Origin: Pseudomonadota bacterium | Lineage (GTDB): Bacteria; Pseudomonadota; Alphaproteobacteria; Rhizobiales; Rhizobiaceae | Reading direction: 5' to 3' | Length of the DNA stretch: 64,000 nt | NCBI GenBank assembly: GCA_020161665.1 | Contig: JAIUPA010000022.1 | Span: 124,001 to 188,000, forward strand | In this document: in pieces, positions 16,745-27,552 of the stretch | How the letters are laid out: the number at the start of each line of letters is the position of its first letter | Numbering within the stretch: position 1 is the first letter of the stretch | Position numbers and translations under genes: made by a program | The notes under the pieces: model-generated | Databases searched by the model: none | Seen by the model: only the letters and a program-made list of their open reading frames with translations | What the model was told of the DNA's origin: nothing

Positions 16745-17242
16745 ATGACCATTCGCCGCATCCTGCGTTATCCGGACCCCGGCCTTTTTCGCGTCTGCTC
16801 TGCCGTCACATCCTTCGATTCCGCGCTGTCAGAGCTGGCAGACGACCTTCTCGAGACGATGCGGGCCGCACCGGGCGTGGGAATCACCGCCGCCCATATC
16901 GGTGTCGACCAGCGCATTTTCGTGCTGGAACTGTCCAAGGAGGATGGGGTGCGCATCTATGTGAACCCGGACATTCTGGAAAGCGACACCGGCACGATCA
17001 TCTTCAATGAAGGCAGCGTGTCCATGCCCGGCGCCATTGAGGAAGTGGAACGTCCCAAATCGGTACGCCTTCGCTACCAGGACCTCACGGGCGCTCTCCA
17101 TGAGGAGGAAGCCCATGGCTTTCATGCCGTCTGCATTCAGCATGAGATTGACCAACTCGACGGCATTTTCTGGTTGCAACGCCTGTCTCGCCTCAAACGC
17201 GAGCGCCTCGTGACCAAGTGGAAGAAATCCCAGCGAGGCTGA
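16745..17242 (+). CDS. peptide deformylase-like protein lacking metal ligands
   Basis: The 165-residue protein aligns over its length with peptide deformylase, which removes N-formyl groups from new proteins. All three motifs are altered. Motif 1 reads GVGITAAHIG instead of GxGxAAxQ. Motif 2 reads EGSVS instead of EGCLS, so the metal-binding Cys is Ser. Motif 3 reads HEIDQ instead of HExDH, so one metal His is Gln. Only one of three metal ligands remains, although the catalytic Glu is kept. The start has AGGAGG seven bases upstream. A true def should lie elsewhere in the genome. The gene is intact, so a non-catalytic or altered role is likely. Confidence 0.88.
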   Translation: MTIRRILRYPDPGLFRVCSAVTSFDSALSELADDLLETMRAAPGVGITAAHIGVDQRIFVLELSKEDGVRIYVNPDILESDTGTIIFNEGSVSMPGAIEEVERPKSVRLRYQDLTGALHEEEAHGFHAVCIQHEIDQLDGIFWLQRLSRLKRERLVTKWKKSQRG

Positions 17243-17496
17243 CGGCCTGATCTCGTCTGAAATCATGGCTTGCGTGCCATATCGACACCGGGAAAGGTAA
17301 AACCACGACATTAAGGTTAACTCATGCTTTCATGAACTCACCTCAACTATCCACAAGTTTACTCACTTGCCTCCGGCGTCTTTTTCCTGTTTAGCGCCTG
17401 AGTTGAAAAACAAAATTAAATCTCTTCGGGTAACGTCTCCCGCAAAAGAAACGTCAGTAAAACAAATTTCTGACAACGAATAAACAGGGGTCTTTC

Positions 17497-18303
17497 GTGA
17501 AGCTTAGCAGCGGTTTCGGCGTCAGTATTTTATTGACTATAACGGCATCAGCATCGAACGCGTATGCTGCCTGCAATTCGGGCCAGACCGGCGCGATTGA
17601 CCGCCAGATCGCCTCCATACAGGCGAAGGCCTCTGCCCGCGGCTGCTCCGGTGCGGAAACCGGCCTTTTCTCGATCTGCTCTGAATATCGCAAGCGCATC
17701 GCCGAAGCGCAGCGCAATCGCAACGCGCTTTCAGGCGGATGCGATGTGGCGGCTGAAGAGCGGGAGACTGATGCACGCCGCACGCGTGAATACCCGGACA
17801 CCCCGGCCCGCCGCAGCCGCTATAATGCCGGGTTCAAAGCCGGTGCCCTCACCATGTGCGTTCGCACCTCCGACGGATATATCTTCCCGACGCCGAATTC
17901 CGGCTTCCGTTCCTCGGCTGAAAAGAAGGAAGACCTTGCCGCACAATGCCAGCTGATTTGCGGTACGCCGGACATGGATGTCTACCGCGTGCACAGCGTT
18001 GAGCGCGACGACGAAAACATGACGTCGTTGACAACCGGCAAGCGCTATTCCGAACTTCCGAATGCCGGGATTTATCGCCTTGCCGGACGTGTCGACCGCT
18101 GCGACCAGTCCCGTTACTACAAGCTCGCCTTCTCGAACTCCCTTATGCGCCCGTCCATCTCGCCCATGGACACCGCGCCGACCATCAGCGCCTCGTTGAA
18201 TGTGAGCGGCGACGTTCTTGATGGCGCGGCCATTCAATCCGAGCCGGTTGAAAACACCCGCACGTCCGTGCGCCTCGTCGGCCCGCGCTTTTTCCCGGAA
18301 TAA
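17497..18303 (+). CDS. DUF2865 domain secreted protein
   Basis: A 268-residue exported protein starting at GTG 17497, six bases after AGGGG. The signal peptide (about residues 1-24) ends ASNAYA. The DUF2865 core lies at about residues 105-200: CVRTSDGYIFP (usually CVRTCDGYFFP, so one cysteine is missing), FRSSAEKKEDLAAQCQLIC and the following GTPDMDVY. A helical cysteine-bearing segment at 25-85 precedes it. The family is restricted to alphaproteobacteria and its function is unknown. It converges on fpr across a palindromic repeat. Confidence 0.85.
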   Translation: MKLSSGFGVSILLTITASASNAYAACNSGQTGAIDRQIASIQAKASARGCSGAETGLFSICSEYRKRIAEAQRNRNALSGGCDVAAEERETDARRTREYPDTPARRSRYNAGFKAGALTMCVRTSDGYIFPTPNSGFRSSAEKKEDLAAQCQLICGTPDMDVYRVHSVERDDENMTSLTTGKRYSELPNAGIYRLAGRVDRCDQSRYYKLAFSNSLMRPSISPMDTAPTISASLNVSGDVLDGAAIQSEPVENTRTSVRLVGPRFFPE

Positions 18304-18317
18304 GCCTGAACGCAAAA

Positions 18318-18338
18318 CGGGAGGCGCATGACCTCCCG
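18318..18338 (+). terminator. hairpin after the DUF2865 gene
   Basis: A perfect CGGGAGG/CCTCCCG stem with a 7-base loop lies 15 bases after the stop. It is preceded by AAAA and followed only by CTTGTCTG, so it may end transcription from either side but is not a strong terminator. Confidence 0.5.
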
Positions 18339-18372
18339 CTTGTCTGATGAAAGACCCAGCCACACACGCTTC

Positions 18373-18403
18373 CGTCATCCTCGGGTCAGGCCCGACCATG
18401 ACG
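18373..18403. repeat. short extragenic palindrome (REP-like)
   Basis: This sequence runs CGTCATCCTCGGGTC, then AGGCCCGACCATGACG. It is an imperfect palindrome between the convergent DUF2865 and fpr genes. The same core words recur at 31623-31698 after cysN. Such elements are scattered between genes in many alphaproteobacteria. Confidence 0.7.
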
Positions 18404-18423
18404 AAGACAGAGGTTGGCGACCT

Positions 18424-19236
18424 TTAACCCACGAAGGCGCGTTCGATGACGAATTCGGCGGGCTTGTTGTTGGCCCCTTCCGTCAGTCCGGCCTTTTCCA
18501 ACAGCACTGCCGTATCCTTGATCATCGCCATCGAGCCGCAGAGCATGGCCCGGTCCACCGCCGGGTCGAGCGGCGGGACGCCGAGATCGGTAAACAGCTT
18601 GCCGTTTTCAATGAGGTCGGTAATGCGGCCCTTGAAGGGGAAGTCCTCGCGCGTCACCGTCGCATAGTGCTTCAGCTTGTCACCAACGATTTCCGACAGC
18701 ATTTCGTCGGCCTTGATCTCGTCCATCAGGTCAAAGCCGTATTTCAGTTCGGCCACTTCGCGGCAGGTGTGGGTGAGGATCACCTCATCGAACTTCTCAT
18801 AGGTTTCCGGATCGCGGATGAGGCTCGCAAAGGGCGCGATGCCCGTGCCGGTCGAGAACATGTAAAGGCGCTTGCCCGGCGTCAGTGCATCCAGCACCAG
18901 CGTGCCCGTCGGCTTCTTGCGCATCAGCACCTTGTCGCCCGGCTTGATGGCCTGCAGATGCTGCGTCAGCGGGCCTTCCTGCACCTTGATCGAGAAGAAT
19001 TCGAGTTCTTCGGCCCAGGAGGGGCTGGCGACGGAATAGGCGCGGTAGAGTGGCTTGCCGTCAACCACGAGGCCGATCATCGCGAACTCGCCGGAGCGGA
19101 AGCGGAAGCTGGCCGGCCTCGTCATCGTGAAGCGGAACAGGCGATCCGTATAATGCGTCACGCTCAGAACCGTTTCGGCAAAAACACCTTCCGGCAGGTT
19201 CAGGGCAAATTCTTCGGTCTTCACGTGGGCGGTCAT
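18424..19236 (-). CDS. fpr: ferredoxin/flavodoxin-NADP+ reductase
   Basis: Fpr moves electrons between NADPH and ferredoxin or flavodoxin. The 270-residue protein has the FAD domain (RAYSVASPSW, FSIKVQ, PLTQHLQ, KPTGTLVLD) and the NADP domain (MFSTGTGIAPFASLIRD, HTCREVAELKYG, MLCGSMAM), ending with the family-type VIERAFVG. It is the last gene of the cysG-DUF2849-cysI-DUF934 run, 46 bases after DUF934, so it may supply electrons to the sulfite reductase; that is inference from position. The ATG at 19236 removes a long unrelated N-terminal extension that is open in the same frame. Confidence 0.95.
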   Translation of the reverse strand: MTAHVKTEEFALNLPEGVFAETVLSVTHYTDRLFRFTMTRPASFRFRSGEFAMIGLVVDGKPLYRAYSVASPSWAEELEFFSIKVQEGPLTQHLQAIKPGDKVLMRKKPTGTLVLDALTPGKRLYMFSTGTGIAPFASLIRDPETYEKFDEVILTHTCREVAELKYGFDLMDEIKADEMLSEIVGDKLKHYATVTREDFPFKGRITDLIENGKLFTDLGVPPLDPAVDRAMLCGSMAMIKDTAVLLEKAGLTEGANNKPAEFVIERAFVG

Positions 19237-19282
19237 CGGGGATCGGTCCGTTGTTCTTGATTTTTCGGGCGTTGCGAGCGGC

Positions 19283-19795
19283 TTAGCCGCGCCGACGCCA
19301 GCTATAGGCCGCACCCGCTGCCGCAGGCTTGACCGAAGGCTGATAATGCTCGGCAATGCCCGGCAGGTTTCCGGCCTCAAGGCGGGCAATCGCCACCGGA
19401 TTGGTGATGGCAAGGCTGTCAAAGCCGGTGCGCAGCATGTGCGGAATGAGGTCGAGCAGAACGTCCCCCACGGCGCGCAGCGAGCCGGTGAAACCGACCT
19501 TTTCGCGCAGCCAGACGGCCTGACTGAAGCCGCGCCCATCATTGAAGGCCGGGAAGGTGACCGCCACCAGCGCGATGCGACCGATGAAGGGTTCGAGGCG
19601 GCGCACATCGTCGGCGGGCTTCAACACCACCGCGAGGTTGGCGTCGTTGCTTTCGGCAGCCTTCGTCAGGAAGTCTTCGAGCGGCAGGAGGGCGATCTCG
19701 CCCTCGCCGGCCTGTCTCTCTTCCGTTTCAATCACGTAAGGGTCGTTGGCGGCAAAACCGCCCTTTTCGGTCCAGATACGGGTCACGTCATTCAT
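19283..19795 (-). CDS. DUF934 protein linked to sulfite reduction
   Basis: The 170-residue protein belongs to DUF934, small soluble proteins encoded next to assimilatory sulfite reductase in proteobacteria and often labelled as an oxidoreductase involved in sulfite reduction. Family stretches visible are LALVAVTFPAF-like IALVAVTFPAFNDGRGFSQA, LRAVGDVLLDLIPHMLRTGF and FDSLAI. Its start is two bases after the cysI stop, so they are co-translated. No cofactor motif is apparent. It probably assists CysI function or assembly, but no biochemistry is inferable. Confidence 0.9.
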   Translation of the reverse strand: MNDVTRIWTEKGGFAANDPYVIETEERQAGEGEIALLPLEDFLTKAAESNDANLAVVLKPADDVRRLEPFIGRIALVAVTFPAFNDGRGFSQAVWLREKVGFTGSLRAVGDVLLDLIPHMLRTGFDSLAITNPVAIARLEAGNLPGIAEHYQPSVKPAAAGAAYSWRRRG

Positions 19796-19797
19796 CC

Positions 19798-21471
<1,674 letters not shown>

Positions 21472-21479
21472 GCTGGTCC

Positions 21480-21794
21480 TCAGGAGGCAATGAAATCGGG
21501 ATCGGCGATCTTGTAGCCGGGTGCATAGGCAATGGTCGGGCCTGCGGCCCGGATGCGCTCGCGAACGCGGACCGGCCAGATGCGGCCATCAACATCCTGA
21601 ACGTCGATCACGGCCAGATCGACCACCTTGTTGGCAGCGAAATCACGCTTGCCGATCTCTTCGATCGAGGCGACGGCCTCGGCATGGCGCGCAACGAGCG
21701 CGCTCTGGAGGTCTTCCGACCAGTTGCCCGCCGCATCAAGCCAGACGGCAATGCCATCGGTCAGTCGGTTGGCCGTCAACACTTTGGCGGTCAT
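21480..21794 (-). CDS. DUF2849 protein of the sulfite reductase operon
   Basis: This 104-residue soluble protein fits DUF2849, found almost always between cysG and cysI in alphaproteobacteria. It begins MTAKVLTANRLTDGIAVWLD, with VVDLAVIDVQ and YAPGYKI near the end. Its ATG overlaps the cysG stop (ATGA), indicating translational coupling. There are no cysteines, membrane segments or cofactor motifs. A helper role in sulfite reductase maturation is the simplest idea from context. Confidence 0.9.
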   Translation of the reverse strand: MTAKVLTANRLTDGIAVWLDAAGNWSEDLQSALVARHAEAVASIEEIGKRDFAANKVVDLAVIDVQDVDGRIWPVRVRERIRAAGPTIAYAPGYKIADPDFIAS

Positions 21795-23230
21795 GGTGCA
21801 GTCTCCAGGTTCAGCGTTTGATCGACGGTCTTGCCCAAGGGTTCAGAATGCGTGAAGCGGCCACCGGCCACGGCCTCGCCGATGATGACCATCACCGGGC
21901 CGGAAAGGTCCGTGCGCGAAGCCAGGTCCGGAAGGTCCTTCAAGGTGCCATGCATCAGGCGGCGGTTGGCGCGGCTGGCGTTTTCCACCACGGCGACCGG
22001 GGTTTCGCGGGCAACGCCGATGCCGATCAACCGGGCCGCGACCGAAGCGGCAACCGTCGAGCCCATGTAGACGGCGACAGTGGCGCCCGAGACAGCTAGG
22101 CTTGCCCAATCCGGCAGAACATCGCCTTCAAGGTCATGACCCGTGGTGAAGATCAGCGACGAGGCAACGCCACGAACGGTGAGTGGCAGGTCAAAGTCGG
22201 CGGCTGCCGCGAAGGCGGAGGTGATGCCGGGCACGATTTCGTAGGCGATATCGGCCTGACGCAGCGCATCCATTTCTTCCGCCGCGCGGCCATAGATCAG
22301 CGGGTCGCCCGACTTCAGGCGCACGACGCGCTTGCCTTCACGGCCCAGACGCACCAGCAGGCGGTTGATCTCGTCCTGCGTTTTCGAATGGCAGCCCTTG
22401 CGCTTGCCGACGGGGAAGCGTTCGGCATCGCGGCGACCCATATCGACCAGCGTCTGCGGCACGAGGGCATCGTAAACAATCGCATCGGCCTGCATCAGAA
22501 GACGATGGGCGCGAAGGGTCAAAAGGTCTTCCGCGCCCGGCCCTGCCCCCACCAGTGCCACACGGCCCGGCTGAACGTGATCGGCGGCGAGAAGGCGATC
22601 CGTCTCGGCGCGGGCCTTGTCGAGGTCGCCCTCGGCCACGGCTTCAGCGACGGAACCGGAAAAGAAATTCTGCCAGAAGCTGCGACGGGCCGCACCACGC
22701 GGCAGGTGGCGTTCAACCGCGCCACGATAATCCACCGCCAGACGTGCCAGTCGCCCCAGCGATGCGGGCAGCAGGCGATCCACTGTCATGCGGATCATCT
22801 GGGCGAGAACGGGGCCTGCCCCTTCCGTGCCGATGGCGACCGCGACCGGCGCACGCGAGACGAGGGCGGGCGTGAAGAAATCGCAGAAATCGGGCTGATC
22901 GACCGCATTGGCGGGAACGCGCACGGCACGCGCGGCGGCAACGATCACGCGATCCAGCGCCTCCTGCCCCGTTGCGGCGAACACCAGACGAAAGCCCGAG
23001 AGATCATGCTTGGTCGAGATGTCGGGAATGATGATGATGCCCTTCCCGGCCAGAAAACCGGCATAGGCCGGTTCCGGCTCGTCCGCAAAGGCGACGATAC
23101 GGGCTTGCGTGGCGGAGAGAAGGCGCGCCTTGGCATAGGCCTCATCGCCATTGCCGAAAATGGCAACGGATTCGCCCGCAACGCGGAAGAAGGCGGGAAA
23201 GCTTGCCAGTTTTTCGTCGTGTGCAGTCAT
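21791..23230 (-). CDS. cysG: siroheme synthase, fused dehydrogenase/ferrochelatase and methyltransferase
   Basis: CysG makes siroheme from uroporphyrinogen III for sulfite reductase. The 479-residue protein has an N-terminal NAD-binding precorrin-2 dehydrogenase/ferrochelatase region (about 1-220, with VAIFGNGDEAYAK and DQPDFCDFFTPALV) and a C-terminal SAM-dependent uroporphyrinogen methyltransferase (about 228-479, with VALVGAGPGAEDLLTLRA, VRLKSGDPLIYGR and YEIVPGITSA). I chose ATG 23230; the upstream open frame overlaps the leader and is not conserved. It is the first gene of the cysG-DUF2849-cysI-DUF934-fpr run. The glycine-rich loop reads GNGDEA rather than the usual GGGxVA. Confidence 0.95.
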   Translation of the reverse strand: MTAHDEKLASFPAFFRVAGESVAIFGNGDEAYAKARLLSATQARIVAFADEPEPAYAGFLAGKGIIIIPDISTKHDLSGFRLVFAATGQEALDRVIVAAARAVRVPANAVDQPDFCDFFTPALVSRAPVAVAIGTEGAGPVLAQMIRMTVDRLLPASLGRLARLAVDYRGAVERHLPRGAARRSFWQNFFSGSVAEAVAEGDLDKARAETDRLLAADHVQPGRVALVGAGPGAEDLLTLRAHRLLMQADAIVYDALVPQTLVDMGRRDAERFPVGKRKGCHSKTQDEINRLLVRLGREGKRVVRLKSGDPLIYGRAAEEMDALRQADIAYEIVPGITSAFAAAADFDLPLTVRGVASSLIFTTGHDLEGDVLPDWASLAVSGATVAVYMGSTVAASVAARLIGIGVARETPVAVVENASRANRRLMHGTLKDLPDLASRTDLSGPVMVIIGEAVAGGRFTHSEPLGKTVDQTLNLETAP

Positions 23231-23342
23231 CGCTTTGATCCGTGAACCGAGAACGGCTTGAGTTGTCGCGGAATATCGCGGCTTGCGGACCAAGAATGAA
23301 GGCACGGAAATCTGCCTGCCGAATGCTGCGGGTATTATTTTT

Positions 23343-23393
23343 CCCGTTTTGGACCCTTCAAGAAAAAATCTCACCCGAGGGGTTCAAAACGGG
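23343..23393. repeat. large inverted repeat between cysA and cysG
   Basis: The arms CCCGTTTTGGACCC (23343-23356) and GGGTTCAAAACGGG (23380-23393) are complementary except for one G:T-compatible position and enclose 23 bases. On the minus strand the loop contains a run of six T. It lies just after the cysA stop and about 110 bases before cysG, so it could end the importer transcript, or act as a leader structure for cysG. Confidence 0.6.
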
Positions 23394-23406
23394 CGCCTTT
23401 GCCGCG

Positions 23407-24447
23407 TCACGTGTTGCGGAAAATCTTCCAGTGCACCGGACGGAAGCCCAGCTCGCCGCCGATTTCCACCCGCGTTTCAAGCGGAACGCCGATCTCGACA
23501 TGGTGGGCCGCCCCTTCATCGGAAATATCCAGTTCCGCGATGCGCGCACCCGCCAGACGACGGCTTGCCGTCACCTTGCCGGTGAGGCGCGGGCCATCGT
23601 TGACCTCCACCACATCCTGCGGACGGAAGAAAAGCATGCCTTCACCATCCGGGCCGGGCTCGGAAATACCGATCGGCTGGCCCTGAAACAGCACCGCGCC
23701 GTTTTCGATCCGAACCGGCAGATGCGAGGATTCGCCGATGAAGGAAAAGACGAAGGGCGAGTTCGGGCGGTCATAGACATCATCGGCGGAGCCGACCTGT
23801 TCAATGCGGCCCTGGCTCATCACCACCACGCGGTCGGCAAGCTCCAGCGCTTCTTCCTGATCGTGCGTCACGAAAACCGTGGTGTGGCCGGTGCGATCAT
23901 GGAATTCGCGCAGCCAGCGACGCAGTTCCTTGCGCACCTTGGCATCAAGCGCGCCAAAGGGTTCGTCAAGGAGCAGCACCTTCGGCTCGATAGCAACCGC
24001 ACGGGCGAGCGCCACGCGCTGGCGCTGGCCGCCGGACAGCTGGTTTGGATAGCGCTTTTCAAGACCCGGCAGGTGCACCATGTCGAGAAGGTCCGACACG
24101 CGCTTGCGGATTTCCGCTTTCGGCGGGCGGCTTTCAGCGGGCCGCACCTTGAGGCCGAAGGCAATGTTTTCGGCCACCGTCATATGCTTGAACAGCGCGT
24201 AATGCTGGAAGACGAAGCCAACATTGCGTTCCTGTACGGTCTTTTGCGAGGCGTCTTCATCACCAAAGAGGATCTGGCCGCCATTGGGCTGTTCCAGACC
24301 GGCAATCAGGCGCAGAAGCGTGGTCTTGCCCGAACCCGAAGGGCCAAGCAGGGCGATCAACTCACCCGAATTGATCTTGAGCGACACATCTTTCAAAGCC
24401 GGGTAGCGGTCGAACTGCTTCGAGATGCCGGAAACGGTAACTTCCAT
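23407..24447 (-). CDS. cysA: sulfate/thiosulfate ABC transporter ATP-binding protein
   Basis: CysA powers sulfate import with CysT, CysW and the periplasmic binding protein. The 346-residue ATPase has Walker A GPSGSGKTT (about 36-44), signature LSGGQRQRVALARA, Walker B VLLLDEPFGALD and the switch HDQ motif VFVTHDQEEALELA, followed by a C-terminal regulatory TOBE-like region (about 240-346). The start at 24447 gives MEVTVSGISKQ; 13 bases separate it from cysW. It is the last gene of the cysP-T-W-A operon. Confidence 0.97.
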   Translation of the reverse strand: MEVTVSGISKQFDRYPALKDVSLKINSGELIALLGPSGSGKTTLLRLIAGLEQPNGGQILFGDEDASQKTVQERNVGFVFQHYALFKHMTVAENIAFGLKVRPAESRPPKAEIRKRVSDLLDMVHLPGLEKRYPNQLSGGQRQRVALARAVAIEPKVLLLDEPFGALDAKVRKELRRWLREFHDRTGHTTVFVTHDQEEALELADRVVVMSQGRIEQVGSADDVYDRPNSPFVFSFIGESSHLPVRIENGAVLFQGQPIGISEPGPDGEGMLFFRPQDVVEVNDGPRLTGKVTASRRLAGARIAELDISDEGAAHHVEIGVPLETRVEIGGELGFRPVHWKIFRNT

Positions 24448-24460
24448 GGGTGATGACCTT

Positions 24461-25339
24461 TCAGTGTCGGCCACCGGCATTGCCGGCTCCGAAGCGCAGT
24501 TCCAGTACGGTTTTCAACCCGAGCGTGACAAGGGCCAGACCGGCGAGCAAAGTCGCCACCGCAAAGGCTGCGCTGACATTGTATTCGTTGTAGAGAATTT
24601 CAACATGGAGCGGCATGGTGTTGGTGACGCCACGAATATGGCCGGACACCACCGACACGGCCCCGAATTCGCCCATGGCGCGGGCGTTGCAGAGCAGAAC
24701 GCCATAGAGCAGGCCCCAACGGATGTTGGGAACCGTGACATACCAGAAGGCCTGCCAGCCCGACGCCCCCAGCGAAAGCGCCGCCTCTTCATCGCCGGAC
24801 CCCTGCTCCTGCATCAGCGGGATCAACTCGCGGGCAACGAAGGGAAAGGTGACGAAGACGGTGGCCAGCACAATGCCCGGCACGGCAAAGAGGATTTCAA
24901 TGCCGTAGGAATTGAGGATGGGGCCGAGAACGCTGTGGGTGCCGAACAGCACGACAAAGACCAGACCGGAAATGACCGGCGAGACCGAGAATGGCAGGTC
25001 GATCAGGGTGATCAGGAAGGCCTTGCCCTTGAATTCGAACTTGGCAATGGCCCAGGCGGCGGCCACACCGAAGACGAGGTTCAACGGCACGGCAATCACC
25101 GCGACCAGGAGCGTCAGGCGGATGGCGGCCAGTGCGTCCGGCTCGCTGATGGCTTCCCAGAAGGCTTCAGGACCCTTGCGGAAGGCCTCAAAGAACACCG
25201 AAACCAGCGGCAGAGCCAGAAAGAAGGCCAGAAACAGGATCGCAATCAGGATCAGCGCGAATTTGGCGCCGGGCGGTTCCGTCGCGGCATCGCGAAAACG
25301 CGGTGCGGCGGCGGCGTTCGAATGATCAAGCGTAGCCAT
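24461..25339 (-). CDS. cysW: sulfate ABC transporter permease CysW
   Basis: A 292-residue inner-membrane permease with six helices. The EAA-type loop that docks on CysA reads [21 protein letters not shown] (docking residues near 185-200). Other family features are [31 protein letters not shown] and [21 protein letters not shown]. The N-terminal 30 residues are soluble and variable. Its start overlaps the cysT coding end by 14 bases, consistent with translational coupling, and cysA follows 13 bases downstream. Confidence 0.96.
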   Translation of the reverse strand: MATLDHSNAAAAPRFRDAATEPPGAKFALILIAILFLAFFLALPLVSVFFEAFRKGPEAFWEAISEPDALAAIRLTLLVAVIAVPLNLVFGVAAAWAIAKFEFKGKAFLITLIDLPFSVSPVISGLVFVVLFGTHSVLGPILNSYGIEILFAVPGIVLATVFVTFPFVARELIPLMQEQGSGDEEAALSLGASGWQAFWYVTVPNIRWGLLYGVLLCNARAMGEFGAVSVVSGHIRGVTNTMPLHVEILYNEYNVSAAFAVATLLAGLALVTLGLKTVLELRFGAGNAGGRH

Positions 25340-26183
25340 AACGTTTGCGGCTCCATGCCTGAATGAGATTGATGATGAACAGCATGATGAAGGAAATCAC
25401 CAGCATGATGGTGGCAACCGCCATGGCCGCCGGATAGTTGAACTCCTCCAGACGGATGACGATCAGAAGCGGAGCGATTTCCGAGACATAAGGGATGTTC
25501 CCGGCGATGAAGATGACCGAGCCGTATTCGCCAACGCCACGGGCAAAGGCGAGCGCAAAGCCCGTGAGGATCGCCGGAAACAGACCCGGCAACAGCACGC
25601 GGAAAATGGTCTGGAAACGGTTCGCCCCAAGCGTTGCGGCGGCTTCTTCCACCTGACGGTCGATCTCTTCCATGACCGGCTGCACGGTGCGCACCACAAA
25701 GGGCAGGCCAATGAAGATGAGGGCAATCACAATACCGAGCGGCGTATAGGCGATCTTGATGCCGAGCGGCGTCAGCCAGGCACCAATCCAGCCCTTCGGC
25801 GCATAAAGCGTCGTCAGTGCGATACCGGCGACCGCCGTCGGCAGGGCGAAGGGCAGATCGACCGCCGCATCAACAAAACGACGGCCCGGGAAATCATAGC
25901 GCACCAGCACCCATGCCACGATCACGCCAAAGACGGCATTGACGAAGGCGGCGGCCATCGCCGTGCCGAAGCTGATGCGAAGCGCATTCAGCGTTCGGGA
26001 ATCGGTGGCAAGGCTTGCCAGTTCGGGCAGGCCGAGGGAGGCGGTGTGCCAGACCAGCCCGGCGAGCGGGATGAGAATGATAAGGACGAGGTAGGACAGC
26101 GTATAGCCAAGCGACAGGCCAAAGCCCGGAATCACGCTCGCCTGCCGCCATTTCCATCCCGTCGCAAAACTCGTATTCGCCAT
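25326..26183 (-). CDS. cysT: sulfate ABC transporter permease CysT (CysU)
   Basis: The partner permease of CysW, 285 residues with six helices. Diagnostic features are LPGFGL-type N-terminus [48 protein letters not shown], the EAA loop [22 protein letters not shown], and [18 protein letters not shown] chose ATG 26183, six bases after GGGAG; a GTG two codons earlier is possible. A 146-base gap containing two hairpins separates it from cysP. Confidence 0.96.
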   Translation of the reverse strand: MANTSFATGWKWRQASVIPGFGLSLGYTLSYLVLIILIPLAGLVWHTASLGLPELASLATDSRTLNALRISFGTAMAAAFVNAVFGVIVAWVLVRYDFPGRRFVDAAVDLPFALPTAVAGIALTTLYAPKGWIGAWLTPLGIKIAYTPLGIVIALIFIGLPFVVRTVQPVMEEIDRQVEEAAATLGANRFQTIFRVLLPGLFPAILTGFALAFARGVGEYGSVIFIAGNIPYVSEIAPLLIVIRLEEFNYPAAMAVATIMLVISFIMLFIINLIQAWSRKRYGYA

Positions 26184-26265
26184 ATGCACTCCCAGAATTC
26201 CAAGTGGCTGCCGTGCTGAACATTGAACCGGCCCATGCCGGATGCCTTGCAGAGCATGCTTTTGC

Positions 26266-26322
26266 CCCGCGGCCGATTTCCACCGACCGCGGGAGCTTTT
26301 GTTATCTGCCCTTCAGGGCAGA
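26266..26322 (-). repeat. two hairpins between cysP and cysT
   Basis: TCTGCCC/GGGCAGA with a 4-base loop (26305-26322) lies just after the cysP stop, and CCCGCGG/CCGCGGG (26266-26293) follows. Neither has a U tract. Such intra-operon hairpins commonly stabilise the upstream mRNA of a binding-protein gene, which would let cysP be made in excess over the permeases. Confidence 0.5.
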
Positions 26323-26329
26323 CCGGCTT

Positions 26330-27343
26330 TTACCGGGCCGGCTTGTAGATCTGGTCGAAGATGCCGCCGTCGCCAAAGTGTTCCGGCTGGACCTTCTTCC
26401 AACCACCGAAGACCGGGTCGTCGATGGTCACGAGCTTGATGTCCGGCAGCGCCTTCAGAAGGTCCGGTGCGACGGCCTTCGGGTTCGACGGACGGTAGAA
26501 ATGCTTGGCCGCGATGTTCTGGCCTTCATCCGAATAGAGATAGTTCAGATAGGCTTCGGCCACCTTGCGCGTGCCCTTGGCATCGACATTGGCATCGACC
26601 ACGGCGACCGGCGGTTCGGCGAGGATCGAGATCGGCGGCACGATGATTTCGAAGGCATCGGCCCCGAATTCCTCACCGGCCAGATAGGCTTCGTTCTCCC
26701 AGGCCAGCAGCACGTCACCGATCCCGCGCTGGGCGAAGGTCACCGTCGAGCCACGGGCGCCGGTATCCAGAACCGGAGCGCGCTTGAAGAGCTCGGTGAT
26801 GTAGCCCTTGATCTTGTCCTGATCGCCCTTGAATTCTTCATTCGCCCAGGCCCAGGCGGCGAGATAGTTCCAGCGCGCACCGCCTGACGTCTTCGGGTTC
26901 GGGGTGACGATCTGCACGTCGCCCTTCACGAGGTCGTCCCAATTGTGAACGCCCTTCGGATTGCCCTTGCGAACGAGGAACACAATGGTCGAGGTGTAAG
27001 GTGCGGAATTGTTCGCAAGACGGGCGCGCCAGTCCGGCGAAATCTTGGCCGACTTTTCGACGATGGCGTTGATGTCGCTTTCAAGCGCCAGCGTCACCAC
27101 ATCGGCGTTCAGGCCATCGATGACGGCGCGTGCCTGCTTGCCGGAGCCACCATGCGACTGCTGAACGGTGACATCCTCACCCGTTTCAGCCTTCCAGTGC
27201 TTGGCAAACGCCGCGTTGTAATCCTTGTAAAACTCACGCGTCGGGTCATAGGAGACGTTGAGAAGCGTGGAACCGGCATGAGCCGGGATAACCAGTGAGA
27301 GGCTGAGAAGCAGGCCACCAAGGCCCTTGAGAATGCTGTTCAT
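26330..27343 (-). CDS. cysP: periplasmic sulfate-binding protein
   Basis: The substrate-binding protein of the sulfate importer, 337 residues with a signal peptide ending PAHAGS (about residue 23). Family motifs include [66 protein letters not shown] and [25 protein letters not shown], which contain the sulfate-contacting residues. It could be named sbp or cysP; the operon position first before cysT favours cysP. The Rrf2 regulator gene lies 209 bases upstream on the same strand. Confidence 0.96.
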   Translation of the reverse strand: MNSILKGLGGLLLSLSLVIPAHAGSTLLNVSYDPTREFYKDYNAAFAKHWKAETGEDVTVQQSHGGSGKQARAVIDGLNADVVTLALESDINAIVEKSAKISPDWRARLANNSAPYTSTIVFLVRKGNPKGVHNWDDLVKGDVQIVTPNPKTSGGARWNYLAAWAWANEEFKGDQDKIKGYITELFKRAPVLDTGARGSTVTFAQRGIGDVLLAWENEAYLAGEEFGADAFEIIVPPISILAEPPVAVVDANVDAKGTRKVAEAYLNYLYSDEGQNIAAKHFYRPSNPKAVAPDLLKALPDIKLVTIDDPVFGGWKKVQPEHFGDGGIFDQIYKPAR

Positions 27344-27380
27344 GGCAACCGTTTCCTCATTTCCGGTTTCGATGGCTTAA

Positions 27381-27408
27381 AGACTACCGCTCAAGTCGTC
27401 TTAGTCAA
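27381..27408 (-). promoter_or_regulatory. putative cysP promoter
   Basis: Minus-strand TTGACT (27403-27408) and TAGTCT (27381-27386) are separated by 16 bases, with the ATG 37 bases after the -10. The surrounding GACT/AGTC words form partial inverted repeats that could be the operator of a cys regulator. Confidence 0.4.
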
Positions 27409-27552
27409 CGCGACTGAAAAAATAACAATCCGGTTCCCTTTTCCGCCTGATCCGGTGGAACGTGCGCCCCGTGGCAAAGGCCATGAAAGCACAAATAATC
27501 CGCAAATGGGCCATTCGGCAGAATCGACCGCTCCCGAAATTCACCTCCGAAC

